Positions 23,147 to 35,900 of a DNA stretch of 64,000 nucleotides are shown here, piece by piece (the first letter of the stretch is position 1; each line of letters begins with the position of its first letter). The notes under the pieces were generated by a model. The model searched no databases. It was not told where the DNA came from and saw only the letters and a program-made list of their open reading frames with translations. Source of the DNA: Pohlia nutans (lineage: Eukaryota; Streptophyta; Bryopsida; Bryales; Mniaceae); contig CM040086.1 in the NCBI GenBank assembly GCA_022496805.1, forward strand, positions 2,420,501 to 2,484,500, read 5' to 3'. The position numbers were made by a program, and so were the translations under genes.

Positions 23147-23632
23147 AATTAGTGGGACCCGTGCTGTTGAACACATTGTTTGAGAAGGGCTCAACCGGCA
23201 TGGGTTGTATGGGCTCAACCGGTTCCAGGCCGGAATGGTCGAGCGAAACAAACCCATGCTCAAATGTGTAATAGACTAGTGGGACACGTGCCGTTTGAGC
23301 ACATTGACGTTAAACTAATTTTGAGCTTGGGTTGTCTCCTCGACGGATTCCAGCGCGGAACGGTCGAGTGAGACAAAGCGAGCTGTATTGTATAATAGAC
23401 TAGTGGAACCCGTGCCATTGAGCGCATTGACAGCTACTTGTTTTTGAGCTTGGGTTGTCTCCTCCACGGATTCCAGTGCGGAACGGTCGAGTGAGACAAA
23501 CCGAGCTGTATTGTATAATAGACTAGTGGGACCCGTGCCGTTGAGCACATTGAGCTTGGATTGTCTCCTTCACGGATTCCACCGCGGAACAGTCGAGTGA
23601 GACAAACCTTGCTGTATTGTATAATAGATAGC
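23147..23632. repeat. Minisatellite of four 115-126-bp units
   Basis: Four units start near 23147, 23266, 23392 and 23517. Each contains GTGGGACCCGTGC-like, GGTTGTCTCC-like, GATTCCAGNGCGGAACGG-like and GAGTGAGACAAAC-like blocks. Units 2 and 3 are the most alike and unit 1 is the most diverged. Open frames here arise from the repeat and are not independent genes. Confidence 0.85.
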
Positions 23633-24013
23633 ACACATATCAAAATTTTAAATACACAATACACAATGATCACATAGCACTAATACACAATGATCACAAA
23701 GTTGCACAAATAGGCTGGTTTACCTTAATAGGGTTAATTTGCGGACTGGCCAGGTGTCAAACTAAGAGGCCCTTGAATCCCATGGAATCTGTTATCTACT
23801 GAAGCCTGCCTTGTTGGCTGCTTCATGGTGCTGGACTGCTGGGGCAAGGTTCCTTTGGGATCTGGTTCTTTGCCACAAACAAGGTCCTCTAAACCCAGGT
23901 CCTAATCCAGTTGGGTTGAGGACCTGGGCGTCTTCTTGCAATTTTATCGTCTCTCCCAGGACCCATTGTTTTTCCAGCTTCCAGTGCAGCTGTTGCATAT
24001 TTCGTGCTCAGCT
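23633..24013 (+). promoter_or_regulatory. Upstream region of the DUF2854 gene
   Basis: The probable promoter and 5' leader of the gene starting at 24014. It becomes GC-richer from about 23790. I see no certain core promoter element. Confidence 0.3.
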
Positions 24014-27000
24014 ATGGCAATGACAATGGCCATGAACGTGGCTTCGGCCCAGGCTCTTCTGGCGGTCTCCACCAGCCACAGGAACATTGGCGCGTTACGG
24101 CATTGCGCCATCGCTCTGCCACCGCTGCGGTCCGCCGCAGTTCTGCCGCGGAGGCTTGTAGTCGTTCGCGCCACCAGTCAAGTGGACACGGGCTCCACAG
24201 CGTCGTCGAAGGCCATTGTTCCAGACACTGAAATCTCTATCACCAAGGTTTTCTTATTTTCTGAGCAGTAGAATGATAGTCTTGGTTTTACTAAATTTGG
24301 CCGTAATGCCACGACAATGTGTTTCTGTAATTTCTGGAAATCAAGGGCGGGTTTGCTTCCCCTGAGCTAGGGTGAAGAATTTTCTTGGCGAATTTGAAAA
24401 TATACGAATCTTCTTGATTAGAATGCCGCAATTCTCCTTCCTGGATTCTCCGACCTGAGCTCAATTTCAGCAGTAGCAGCTATCCTTTCCATTAACAAAA
24501 TCTCTTGTGAAATTATGAAGTACTCGCGTTTGGGAAATGCGGATTTCCGCTTTAGATTCAAAATTATAAAGAGAGGTTTCCTGAATAACCTTCAGGCTCT
24601 CTTCTAATTGCAACTCATGGTTTGATAGTAATCAGGTAGTGAAGGCTTGCATATGTTCTTTCTGTCTACCTTATAATCCTTGCGCAACCTTTGTTATTGA
24701 ACGAATCGCCTTATCTTGAAAATATTTGAATTTCGAGGACCGTACTGATAGGTTTTGTAACTCAAGTGTCTCGTGTACCTTACGAAAACCTAAAACGTAT
24801 ATCATGAAAATTTTGGGACAGATTGATATGAATGGTTCAGGGGAACGTGCAATTGAGTGGACATTGAGATTCAGGATGTCTGGAGATGAAAAGCTATTCT
24901 GAAAGATTGATAAGTTGAGGACTAATTCACTCGAAGATTGATGGAAGTTGGATTTTTCACTGTGCAGACATCCTTCGGTTCCATCGGACTTGTTGTCGGC
25001 ATTGCATTGCTATCGTAAGTTGTAATCAGAAACTTCCTGTCACCTTAGTGGATGTAATTTACAACATGGCAGCAATTTATGTGACTGGCATCTGCAATTT
25101 GTTCTTGATAAAATGTCCTGCATGTGTGTATCTCGTTTTTTTACTCAATCTACACTATGTAAAACCTCCATTACCACTTTAAATCTATTATCGAGTTTCT
25201 TCATATTTTATTGTCGAGTTCTTTCATGCTTAATTCTATCATTTTTGTGGTCCAGGTATGGATTCGGAGCATACTTCACTGTCCTCCCAGGCTCGGAATG
25301 GTCAGCAATCATGCTCACTTACGGCTTCCCTCTTTCTGTCATTGGGTTTGCTCTCAAGGTACAACTGCCTTTCTTGTCTAGGATCGGAGAATACAGCTGT
25401 ACTTGCCACATTTACGTGTCAGATGCAAATCTCGCTTTTTCAGACCCTCATCCATTTTTTTTAGAAAACTCATACGTCCAAAACACATGGATAATATTCA
25501 AGATGTTTCAGGGAAGTGCATGAAGGCATTACACTGATAGATTTCACCGAGGTGCAATCAGGTTGGTGGACTAACATTTGATAGAAGTTCTAATATTGGG
25601 GTGATGCGCTGTGCAGTACGCAGAGCTAAAGCCTGTACCTTGTATCACATATGAAGATGCATTCAAGCTCCGGGAAGCTCAAGCTACAGAAATTTTGGCG
25701 CAGGTACATCGAATTTTGGACAAATCTAATTCAGGAGTATTCAAAATTGCAGGCCTTCACATGTGAATCTAGCTATATTTGCAGGTCCTTGGTGTTGGGA
25801 TGCTAATTATGCTGTGGCCCACATGTTTGGGTTTTGCAGTATTGTGGGGGTTTGAAGCATTACTTTGGTTAGAGATTCTATGCTAGTATGACTTCTCTGG
25901 GTCGTACAATTTGGATCTTTTGAAGGCCATGATCCTTAATATGTCGATAGTCCCCAGGAATGGTTCGACAGAAGGCAGCTGTACCTTGATTATTGAACCT
26001 CGAAGTATTGCATTTAAAATACTTCAAAGTTGGATTTCTTAGAGATGCTGGTGCTGTCGTTCGCTATATGCTCGGGGTTAACAAGACCGTGGTTGAATCG
26101 CAGGTCAGGAGTGATGTAACTCGCTTCAGATACGGAGATGAGCAACATCTCGAGGAAGCTTTAAAGCGCATATTTCGTTATGGTCAGGTACTTAAAAGGT
26201 TTTCTGATGTAGTTTCTTTTGTGCTTGATCAGGATGAAAGAGACTTATCCTTTGGTTCTGACTTATGCGATCATTCATAGTTATTGAACGGAAGAGTCAG
26301 AGATGGTGCATGATTTCTTTTCCAAAACCTTGAGAGTAGAAGTGATGTCTGAAATCACATATTACCGTGGTTCCTGAATTGAAGAGGTGCACGAATCTTG
26401 AATCCATGGAAAGATTTTGAGCTAGTAAGATACTGAAAAATCCGTACTAACTGATGTTTTGCTATGCCGTTTGGGTAGGGCGGAGGTATTTCAAAGCGAT
26501 ATGCTCCTATATTGCAATCCATTCGGGAAGAGGTACCGTATATTTTCATCCTAGTTATTTATTTCATCACATGATTGCGGAGTGCTGGCTATAAACACGT
26601 GGTTTTTCATAATTGGCAGGTGAAAGGGCAGGGCAGATATTGCCTCACTCTCGTATTTGAAGCGAAGAACCTAAAGTTGTCAGACTTCGAAGAGCGGCAG
26701 GTACACTCCAAGTTACTACGGTCGCGTCCACATTCTTTGCAGTTTCCTTAATATGCTTCTTTCATGTAGAGCAGAACTTCAAAGATCATAAATATCTAAG
26801 CTTTCGAGTATAGGTGCTTGACACACAATAATGCATACACTTTTGACTCACATAATTATTGGTATAACATCATTTTAGTAAGACAACAGAGTTTGGAGTT
26901 TGGTTAGTGTCTATCAGTAACCCCATTTATTTTTGTTCCTTAGCTGTGAGAACAAGTGAGCGTTGGAATTCTTAATCTTCGTGATGTGTCGAAATACACG

Positions 27001-27500
27001 CAATCGACATTCACGTTGCTTTTGACCTGCAGTTCTGTAATGCGCTGTCACTTTTGATCACCTGTTTCTACGAAGTAGACTATCTACGATTTTGCATCAT
27101 CTGACCGTTTCATGGGATGTTTTGCACCGCAGCCAAAGTTTCAATCATTTTTTGGGCCTGGAGTGGTTGCTGAGATTGGTAAGTCTCTAAAGCACCCAGG
27201 TATTTCTGGTTTTTCTCCATAATTTTTGCTAGAACACGCTTCTCAAACCTAACGCGTCTTCGTTATGCTATTTGCAAACGTCTGATGAAGACGTTTTCCT
27301 CATCAGCAATCTTGCCTGCCTTTTTCATTCTTAGTTTTGTAGGTTTGCTAGTCCTTACGTGGCTTTGCATAAAACGTTGCTCTTTCTCAAATTTTGAAAA
27401 GTTCTAAGTATCTGATGGACCTTGTTGAGTGGCAGCTAATGGTGACGGAGAGCATATGTACGAGGTTAGGCTGATTGCTCAAGATCCAGTGGCAGCATAG
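24014..27500 (+). CDS. DUF2854 (slr0575-like) thylakoid membrane protein, 9 exons
   Basis: Predicted exons are 24014-24247, 24968-25014, 25256-25358, 25617-25703, 26104-26187, 26479-26532, 26620-26700, 27133-27178 and 27436-27500. They give 266 codons with GT-AG introns and matching phases throughout. Exon 1 is an Ala/Ser/Arg-rich plastid-type transit peptide (MAMTMAMNVASAQALLAV). Exons 2-3 encode two membrane segments, GSIGLVVGIALLSYGFGAYF and SAIMLTYGFPLSVIGFALK. The soluble part has YAELKPVPCITYEDAFKLRE, DVTRFRYGDEQHLEEALKR, GRYCLTLVFEAKNLKLSDF and FQSFFGPGVVAEI, which are the conserved blocks of this family. The family is shared by cyanobacteria and plastids and its biochemical role is not established. 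Two phase-0 junctions (before VRSDV and VKGQG) could use a neighbouring AG. The last exon is duplicated at 50685-50749. Confidence 0.9.
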
Positions 27501-28037
27501 AGATTTTGCGACATGACACAAAAGCTTCCAAAGGGAAGTTTGTTAGTCAAGTGAGATTTCCTAAAGGCTCAGGCACCTGTGATTGAATTTGGTTTTGATC
27601 AGACTCTTTCAGGGAGAAACCATGAAGATGAAGCTGCAAGAGGGCTTCGCACTTGTGGTTCATGGGCACGGAGAAGTCTGCGCTAAGAAGAGGCATCTGA
27701 ATTTCTCAGTGTGATTCTCGCTTTCGAAAGTGTCAGATTTTGGTGCCGAGAACTTTCTTGCCTTTTCCGACTTTCAAGTGTTCATTTGAGTGCTGTAGAT
27801 TATATTGTAGCGATACTGTCTTAATATATTTTGACTTTTTGGACATGTTTCTATCATACTTTCTGTGCACTCACGGCTGTAAGCGATTTCACATTTACCT
27901 ATGCTGTATGAAAATTCAAGGACATGAATATCAATGTGGTAAGAGTACTTTTTGTGTTCGCATAGGCTCTAGTGTAAACTTGCCCTTTATTTTGTGGATG
28001 TGGAACCTAGTCCCCCTTACGAAAGATAACCTCATGA

Positions 28038-28646
28038 GTAAGGTTGGATAACCTATTACCACCACCAACCCCAGAACCGGCCGTCTTATGTGGCCCAAAA
28101 CTGCCAGCCGCCCACCCCATTTCTGTAATTTTTGGGAAGTCAGTTACTAATTGGGGAAGGGAAGGAGCGGATTTTGGTGTGTCAAGCCAGTACTATGGGT
28201 CGACGTCGTGAATATATCTTTAGTTGATCAAGTTATGTAAATGGCAGTATCTGATATGTAAACGTCGTGAACATATCTCTAGTTGGTTGTAGTGGTTTTA
28301 GGTTGCAAGCAACTCAACTTTTGGTTATTAGTAGATTAGTTTTCAATTTTCACAACTCTCGGTTTTTAATCTCTTGTGCTCACAATGATGGGTACTTTCA
28401 CAAGTGGTCAATAGCACAATTTAGTGTGGAAGTAGGGAGTTTTGTATGTCAAGGAATAGGACATGGTTTACTTTCCACTTCGAAAATTTGTAGCAATTTC
28501 AATATGAAGAAATAAATGGTCACCACAATTGCAATATTAACTAAATCCTATTTTGAATCAGTAAAAAAATTCTTACCATGTATAGAAGCGCTATAAATAG
28601 GTCAGCAAGCTTAAGCTGGTGCGCTTATAGGTCATCCAACTTTAGT
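28038..28646. repeat. Insertion present only in duplicate copy 1
   Basis: Copy 2 runs directly from GATAACCTCTTGAC to TAGTTAGACAACACGG (near 51450-51475). Copy 1 has about 600 extra bases here. The ends are short inverted repeats (AAGGTTGGATAACC and the complement of GGTCATCCAACTTT), so it is probably a MITE. The 82-aa frame inside is not supported as a gene. Confidence 0.6.
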
Positions 28647-28793
28647 TAGACAACACGGTCTAGAACGAAAATAGAAACAAAAATAGAAAGACACTGCAAA
28701 AACGAATCATTCAAATCGTCGTTTGGGTTGGATCGCACTGTTCACGTCATTGTATAAACAAGACACCTAAACCTTTGAGCTCTTGAGGTGGCT

Positions 28794-29339
28794 TTAACCC
28801 TTTAACATCCCGATTCAACACTGTTTTCAAAAAAGCGTTACAAAATGTTTGATGAAAACCAAAAATGAGGTTGATGGTCAAAGCAAAGTTGTGAATGTCG
28901 ATCTGAAGATCACATTTGTACAGTTGGATTTATTTTATTTTTATAAAATATTTTTAAAATTGAATTTGCAAGGTTTTCTCTTGAAATTCAATTAAAATCT
29001 TAAATTAGCACAATTAAAAAAAACATGGTAATGAAATTGGAATAACATGCACTACGAGATGGAATGGTTTCCATTATTTGATTCTACTTATTTTGGAAAA
29101 TCATATTTAAGGTACCACTTTTTGAACTATGAATGAAACTTGGAATAAACCAAATCCTGTTGTTTTTCTAAAAATCATAATAATCTACTATGAAGATCCA
29201 AACCTTACAAAGGATAGTCAACTTGCTTAAGAATCAAGAGAAATTTTGGTGGATGAAAATTATCCAATTTCGATGATAATCTAGCAGTTTCAATTTGTGT
29301 GTTGTCCACATAGTGGACGCTAGCGTGTTAAAGGTTTAA
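28794..29339. repeat. 546-bp TTAA-ended MITE (TTAACCCTTTAAC subfamily), copy 1
   Basis: It begins TTAACCCTTTAACATCCCG. The complement of the right end begins TTAAACCTTTAACACGC. Close relatives lie at 41831-42377, 45274-45822 and 51862-52395, all about 535-550 bp and sharing internal motifs such as ACAAAATGTTTGATGAAAAC and GGTTTCCATTATTTGATTC. It is non-coding. Confidence 0.85.
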
Positions 29340-30379
29340 CTACCTCCAATAGACTCTATTCAAGATGGTATTTGGATCACGTTATGATTATTATATTAAA
29401 AAATATATTGTGCTTTCATACACAAAGCAAATTCAATCTAATAAATATGATATGTACACCTAATTTCAACCCTTTTTGAATATCGATCCCTATATTGGGA
29501 CTAGGAAGGGCAAACTATAGGTAGGTAAATGGAAACTTTGGGCTTACATGTAGGTAGTTGCGTCGTGTAGCCATATCTCTATATTAAGTTTTAACTTTGA
29601 TTGATCCTACAACAAGTATGACTTATTTGTACCTTACTAAATTCATTTGCAAAGAGGAAACAATGCTTTCTTGTCCAAATGTTGAGATTTCAAGCGGATT
29701 CACGAGAAGTGTTGATTACAGAAGCACATATTTTATAGATATCACACAATAATTAAACCAACGAATAATTTTAAGATTGAAATTGTAATTCCTAACTTTA
29801 ACAAGTGTACCTAATTTTAATTCAACCACATCCAAGAAACAAGGAGAAAAACGTTTTTACTTAGTATTAACAACGGTGTTAAAATGATGATCTTAAGAAT
29901 GAATTTAGGTACACTTTTGGACTACATGTCCTTGCTAAAATCATTCCTAACACGAAGTGGAAACATATCTTTTAGAGTGGTGTTAATATTCTTTTACATT
30001 GACTCACAAAACTAAGTCGGTGTTTGAATGTTTTCTAATAAATAAGCAACGCCAACACATAGAGTGAATAGTCAAACAAATATAAAATCATTTTAGAAAG
30101 TAGAAGTTTCATTGATTATTCACATGGGAATTGAAAAAAAAATACACATGGTATATGGAGCACTCAAAATTTGAAATCAAGCCCCTCATTGACTCAGTTT
30201 TCGACTTATGAGTCTATATACACTCAAAAATCAGTCTACTTGCCCTTTGCATAAATAACTGCCCATCATTCTTCATAGCATACTCTCATAGAGCTTCTAT
30301 GGAAGTGATGAAATGGAAAGTCTCAAACACGCGCTCCCGCAATTCTAGAAGACCCTTTGGAGGTGTTAGATTACGATTG
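29340..30379. other. Duplicated AT-rich spacer
   Basis: Non-coding DNA collinear with 52396-53990 of the second duplicate. In the second duplicate a TTAA-family element occupies the TTAA found here at about 29895. No gene is seen. Confidence 0.4.
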
Positions 30380-31222
30380 AGCTTCCGTTTTAGTGTTGCC
30401 CGTAGGTGCTCTATGGAGTTTAGGTTAGCTGATTAAGCGGGCCTATTCAAAACATTGAAAAATTGTTTAGATAACCACTCTTTCATTCTTTTTGTTGTAT
30501 GTTTAGGATCATTGTCATGTTAAAAAATGACTCTATATGCATTTATGCCATACTTTGAAAAAGTGCCATAGACATTGGCCTCCAATAACTGACAATAAAC
30601 ATGTTGATTCATTCTACTTTTTATCTTTCAAATCAAACCAGCTGCAATTGCACTGATGTAACCTCAAATCATTGTTGAATCTCCTCCATCTTTAAATGAT
30701 TTCCTCATTGTCTGATCTATAAGATCCTCTCCGTCTTGAACCCAACACCAATAATGACCATCTAACCAAAAACTATTGACCTTAATAGCCTCAACTAAAA
30801 AACTACTTGCTTCCAATCCGTAACGATGAGATTTGGAAAATTCTAAATGAGGTTGAACATTCTTCTTTCTTCTATCACATGAGAATATTCAAGCCTTGAA
30901 ACTTGCCAAATTTTATGCTTAGTGCACCGTCTTAAACACAAATTTCATTGGCAAATTCTTGCCTAACTAATTTGCATGCCTTTGTGGTGGTACTAAATCG
31001 TCCAATTGTCACCGCTCTCACACATGCCCTCCTCAAGTGCTCTGAAATCTTTCTCAGTCTTCTTCCTATAATTAGTTTAGCATCTGAAAAACGTTTCTTT
31101 CAAATTCTCTCAACACTAGATTGTCTGATATCAAGCCATTTGGCTACTTTCCATGTGCTCCATCCCTTTTGTAGCATTGATACTACACTATTGTGCTTTT
31201 CATAAGACAATGGCCTTGTCAT
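30380..31222 (-). pseudogene. Tc1-like (DD34E) transposase pseudogene, copy 1
   Basis: Minus-strand fragments in shifting frames give an N-terminal helix-turn-helix (SYEKHNSVVSMLQKGWSTWK ... AKWLDIRQSSVERIRKKRF). A middle DDE part contains GHYWCWVQDGEDL. Then DNDPKHTTKRMKEW and LNSIEHL follow, with 34 residues between the Asp of DNDPKHT and the Glu, the Tc1 spacing. Several stops and frameshifts make it inactive. The duplicate at 53990-54891 is slightly better preserved. Both derive from one insertion that predates the segmental duplication. I could not define its terminal repeats. Confidence 0.8.
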
Positions 31223-31349
31223 AGTATGGAACAACTAAAAATGTACTATATTACTTGAGAAAGAGAAGATACACTCTTGCTTAGTTACAACACTCCTAGA
31301 TGAATTGAAACTGTCTACTACATTGTCAAAATATGGAAGAAATGGAGAC

Positions 31350-32311
31350 CCCGGGTATGCAACTTCCATATTGTATGGCCCTGATTATAATCACCTATAA
31401 TGCATTTTAATCCAATCTTAACCCCTAAAGGCCCTTAAAAGCCAAAATGGCTTTTTGCTGTTTCGGGCAGCTTAGATGGAAGGTCTAAATTAAGAATTTT
31501 GGACTATAATTTGGCGTGGGCGTGGTCATACATACAAGGTGTGTGTGGTAAAAATTACAAAGTCAAATTCGGATTTTATAATTTTTTTTATTGAAATTTT
31601 TGGTTTCAAGTCCAACTGGGGCAGAAAAAAACTTTTTATTATAATCATTTTTTCAAATTTTTTTTTTGGAGACATGCTCTTCACCACATTTAGGCTCAGA
31701 ATTTGAAGTGACCCATGTTGATTAGATCTTACGGTTGGAATTCTAAAAGAAGTAAAAAAACTTGGTTCACATCCCTGGGAGTACATAGAGGTAGAAAATC
31801 GCAGTTTTGAGGTTTCAAGCTCCCAAAAACACAAGGAAATTTAGGGGTTAAGGGATATAATTTGTTTTAATGTAAAATAGTCTTGTAGCCCTTTTAACAA
31901 GGAATCCAGAAACGTACTTATGTACTTAAAACAAATATTTTTGAAGACAATAACGAGGACAATAATAGCATTAAAAACCTAATTATATGAGATTTTTTGA
32001 ATACATGTACCATAGGCCGAGCTAGGCAAATTTTGGAGCTTTCTAATAAAAAATTAATTTTAACTAAACCCAACTTCTTTGTATGCATTTTTAGAAACTA
32101 TGCATAGATGTTTCAATTCTTCATATATATTGTGAGTTTTTTTTTCTAAAATGTATGTTATTCAACATTTTCTACATTTAATTTTCTTTTTATTTGGTCT
32201 TCAGCTAGCTTTTTGGTCTTTTTAATTTGATATAATTTAAATAAAAGCCGTCCTCTAAGCTGTTTTAATGCCGATGACCCTTGTATATAATACAAGAGTT
32301 GCATACCTGGG
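31350..32311. mobile_element. hAT-like element with 8-bp target duplication, only in copy 1
   Basis: It starts CCCGGGTATGCAACT and ends AGTTGCATACCTGGG. The target ATGGAGAC is duplicated exactly at 31342-31349 and 32312-32319. The second duplicate has one intact site (ATGGAGGCATTGAC near 55612), so insertion followed the duplication. Length (962 bp) and CCCRGG termini resemble the element at 7463-8427. It carries a nested TTAA MITE and no transposase. Confidence 0.9.
31418..31851. repeat. TTAA-ended MITE nested in the hAT-like element
   Basis: It starts TTAACCCCTAAAGGCCC and ends AAATTTAGGGGTTAA. It lies wholly inside 31350-32311, so it is younger than that insertion or travelled with it. 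The 102-aa minus-strand frame lies inside and is not supported. Confidence 0.8.
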
Positions 32312-32319
32312 ATGGAGAC

Positions 32320-32992
32320 ATTGACTTGCAAGAGGAAAAGTGAAAAATAGACTCTCTTTTAAAATTAAATATCTCAACAACCTTTGTAGTTTTTTCATCA
32401 AAACGTCCATGTGTTAGTAGATAGTTTTGATCATATAGACACCTATCATATACTTATGATAATACCTCTAAATCTTCATAACGCAATAGATATTTTAGGT
32501 CATACTAAACATGAAAAAACCCTAAGTCGGTTTTGTGAGCCATGGTAAGTTAGATGTGAAACGTGACCTTAGCTCTTGAAAATAACATTTGATCATGAGT
32601 TGCATGAACTTGACAATCTTTTGAAGATTGTTGTTTCAGAAGACTCTACCGAATTACTAATGATAATGAAGAAACTTCTAAACAAGTAAGTATAATCAAA
32701 GTATAAATTAATTAAAAAAACGTTAGCTAAAAAAGATTTCATATTAGTTTTGCAAAATAATATTGAAGTACTCAAAAAGAACTATACAAAGTTTAGCATC
32801 TTGTTAACAAGTTGCGAAGCATACTTCTAATGCGAAAGATTTACAAAAGTTCAGCAAACTGTCTTAAAGTAAGTAGCATAGTTAATTATCTTGAAACCAG
32901 CAAAGTAATTGCCACCATCTATCATATAATATACTAGATTGGTTGTGAGGAATTCACACCAATCTAGTGTCAAATGATTCAGCTGTTGATGC
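32320..32992. other. 3' flank of ankyrin-PGG gene copy 1
   Basis: AT-rich DNA collinear with 55612-56275 of the second duplicate. It probably holds the 3' untranslated region of the minus-strand gene. No separate gene is seen. Confidence 0.4.
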
Positions 32993-35900
32993 TCAATCAT
33001 CTAATTTTATAAAGAGGTTCACTACAAAGATGAGTACACTTCCAAGCAAAACAACTTGATTAATGACTATTTGCGACGTTGCTAACAAATTATCAGTGTC
33101 GTCAACATTAAAACCTCTTAGATCATTATCCTTCGATTGTGCTTTCTTTGCAGGATCAGACGGTGTACCCTTCTGTCTTTTAGGTTCTGACTCAGACTGT
33201 GTGACCTTTTGTATCTTGTAGGGCTCAAATCCATCCTTTTGACGTTTCCTTCTGTCAAATGTGAGGTCTGTCAAAATCAAAAAGCTCCGACGGCATGCAA
33301 CTCCAATTTGACGCCAATTTGAGAAATCAAAAAAGCATCTGAAACAACCGCCAATAGTCTTTTCCAATAGCTCCAATAATGAATGGAATCAAGAACACAA
33401 GCCCAAATATGGTGGAAGAGAGTGCAAGTGTTCTAGAAGGTCCATTCAAATGCTCTTCTGTAATGTAAGCACCAATGGCTAAAGTTGTTGTCATGGTAAG
33501 CCCAAGAGATGAAAGTGTGGCACTTGTAGTCAACTTCTTCAATTCTTCTTCAATATATTCTTTTTGTCGTGGCATCAACACCTTGAGGCATAAGATCAAT
33601 GTGAATATAGCGAAGTAAAAACTCACGCTGTTGCATGTCCAATATATGTTCAAGACACGATCGATGTGTTGGGTACGACTTAGAGGTTGAGGTGGTGTAA
33701 TCATTCCAGAGACTACAAGGGCTGCAATCAAAGTAGCACCCACTAAGAGAGCATTGCATCCGCTTTGAAGGTCTCGTTTTTCTTCTATGTAATAGTCACA
33801 TAAGCAACTAAGATCTTCTAACTTGATCATCAACTTCACCATTGCAGCTTCAACATAGGTCCTCCTCACTCTTTTTTGTTGGCTGTACATAGATTTTGGA
33901 AGCACATCTAGAGACTTCGATATGTAATACAAAAGAGTATTGTTTTTGGAGTCTCGATTGATGGCATCGAATTCTTTCATTGAGCACAACTCATTTGCTA
34001 CAGCAAGGATGTTGCTCCACAACATCAAGTTGTACTTTTCATCTTCTTTATCAACCTTCACAACACAAGACAATTACAATAAGAGGTCTAAATAATAATT
34101 CTTAATTTTGGTTTATCTCTTCCTCTACTACAAGTTTTTACTCCAAGTTATTCAAAACTACAACTCATAAAATGAATCTCATTAATGTATGTTCTTACTT
34201 AATTTCAAGGGTAGTGATAGTGACAATCATAGGAATGAATTTAATAGGTAAAATCTAAAACAAGATTTGTTTTGCTAAGATCATTCCTAACACCAAGTGC
34301 AAAAATACCATAGTTTAGAATTAAAAAAATGTCTAAATAAAGTTGCAAGACATCACTATAGAATGTCTATTGAATTCAAATTCTTCTAAACATATAATTT
34401 TTTTTTTGCAAGAACACCAATACAAAATGGTTAAATTCTTTCTTTTAAGTTTGCAATTTATTTTATACAAAATATCACTCCCTCAAATCTAATTTGATAG
34501 CCACAAATGAGCAAAGAAGTAGTGTTAGTTTGCAATAATCAAAGTGAACTAGAGGGAGTAACAATTTTGCATTCAAGAAATACATAAAAGTCTTACCTTT
34601 ACATGGGCAAATAGGTATAAACTTTGCACGGCAACAAAAGCGGCAGTCTTGCTATTGAGCATTGAGTTAATATCAAGCTTGTAGTCTTCACTCACATTGT
34701 CACCGTTTGGCTTAAAATGCAATAAAACCTTTAAAGCCTCTGAACTACCAATCCTTGCTGCATAGTGCATTAACTCATTAATCAACAGCTTTAGATTGTT
34801 GGAATTCAAGTAGTAAGATTGGCTCAGAATCACGTCTTTGTCATTCCCAAGTGACTCTATATACTTGAGTAAGTATTCAAGCACCTTGCCATTGTTTCCT
34901 TGAATAGCAAGGCGTGTTGCATCGAAGAAATGATAATCTTCATCGGCTACCTCCCAATTTTTATGATAATCTTTTTTAAGTCGATTGGGAAGTATGCAAG
35001 AATAATATGTGTCAATGTAGTAGGAATCTACAAGTTTTGGGTATCCAAACATGATCTTCCAATCTCTTTCTCCATAAAGGACTCCTAGGTTTTCTTGTGG
35101 ATTACTCAATTCATAATCCATTTGGCCTCTCAAAGATTGGAATGGACAATGTTTGGAACCTTCGAAATGTATGAAGCGTTTTACGACCTCTTTATGATCT
35201 CCTTTTGCAACAGCCAATAGGGCAGGAGTGTAACCAAAAATATCCTTCTCTTCAATGTTGATGTCCCGCTTCAATAACTCGTCCACCACTTCTACATTTC
35301 CATTGCGACAAGCATAGTGTAGAGCATTTCGGTATAACTCAGAGTCGATAGAATTCACAAACTCTTTCAAGCCTGTGTCACCTTCGGCTTCTTGGACAGC
35401 TTTTAACAACAACTTCACCACCTCTAAATGGCCTCCATCAGCAGCCATATGCAAAGGCGTGAATGCATCTCTTTTATCAGCTATAATTATGCCTTTACAA
35501 TTGAGCAAAGACTCCACCACCTGCAACATTGAATGGCAAATTTAGAGAAACTAAAATTAATTTACATATCACAAATCATATACTTGTTTAATATCAATGG
35601 ATAAAATACAACCTGTTTGTGACCTCGAAACGCAGCTATGTGCAATGGTGTTTGTCCTTTGCAGTCTCTTGCATTTACATCCTCTTTAGACTCATCCATT
35701 ATGATTGGGTTGGTTTCCGGAATGATTTCCTCCAAACCTTCCCATGCTGCTTGATGGAAATGTGAAAATTCCAACTCTTTGTACGTGTCTTTGTGTAGAG
35801 GAATGTCCTTGTAATGGTGCAGGATTTCTTGTACAAGATCTCCTTTGCTTCCGTGCTTGAGTTGTGCAGCCTCTAATAGAGTTTTTTGCCGTGCCTACAC

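Noticed and set aside
23147..23632. Possible CRISPR-like array
   Set aside because: The units are contiguous tandem copies of about 120 bp without spacers, in eukaryotic DNA.
23018..23673. Several 60-80-aa frames with repeated LNGTGPTSLLYNTARF-like sequence
   Set aside because: They come from reading through the minisatellite; frame and repeat unit simply coincide.
25993..26280. 95-aa plus-strand open frame over exon 5 of the DUF2854 gene
   Set aside because: Only the part at 26104-26187 matches the family; the ends run into introns, so it is not a separate gene.
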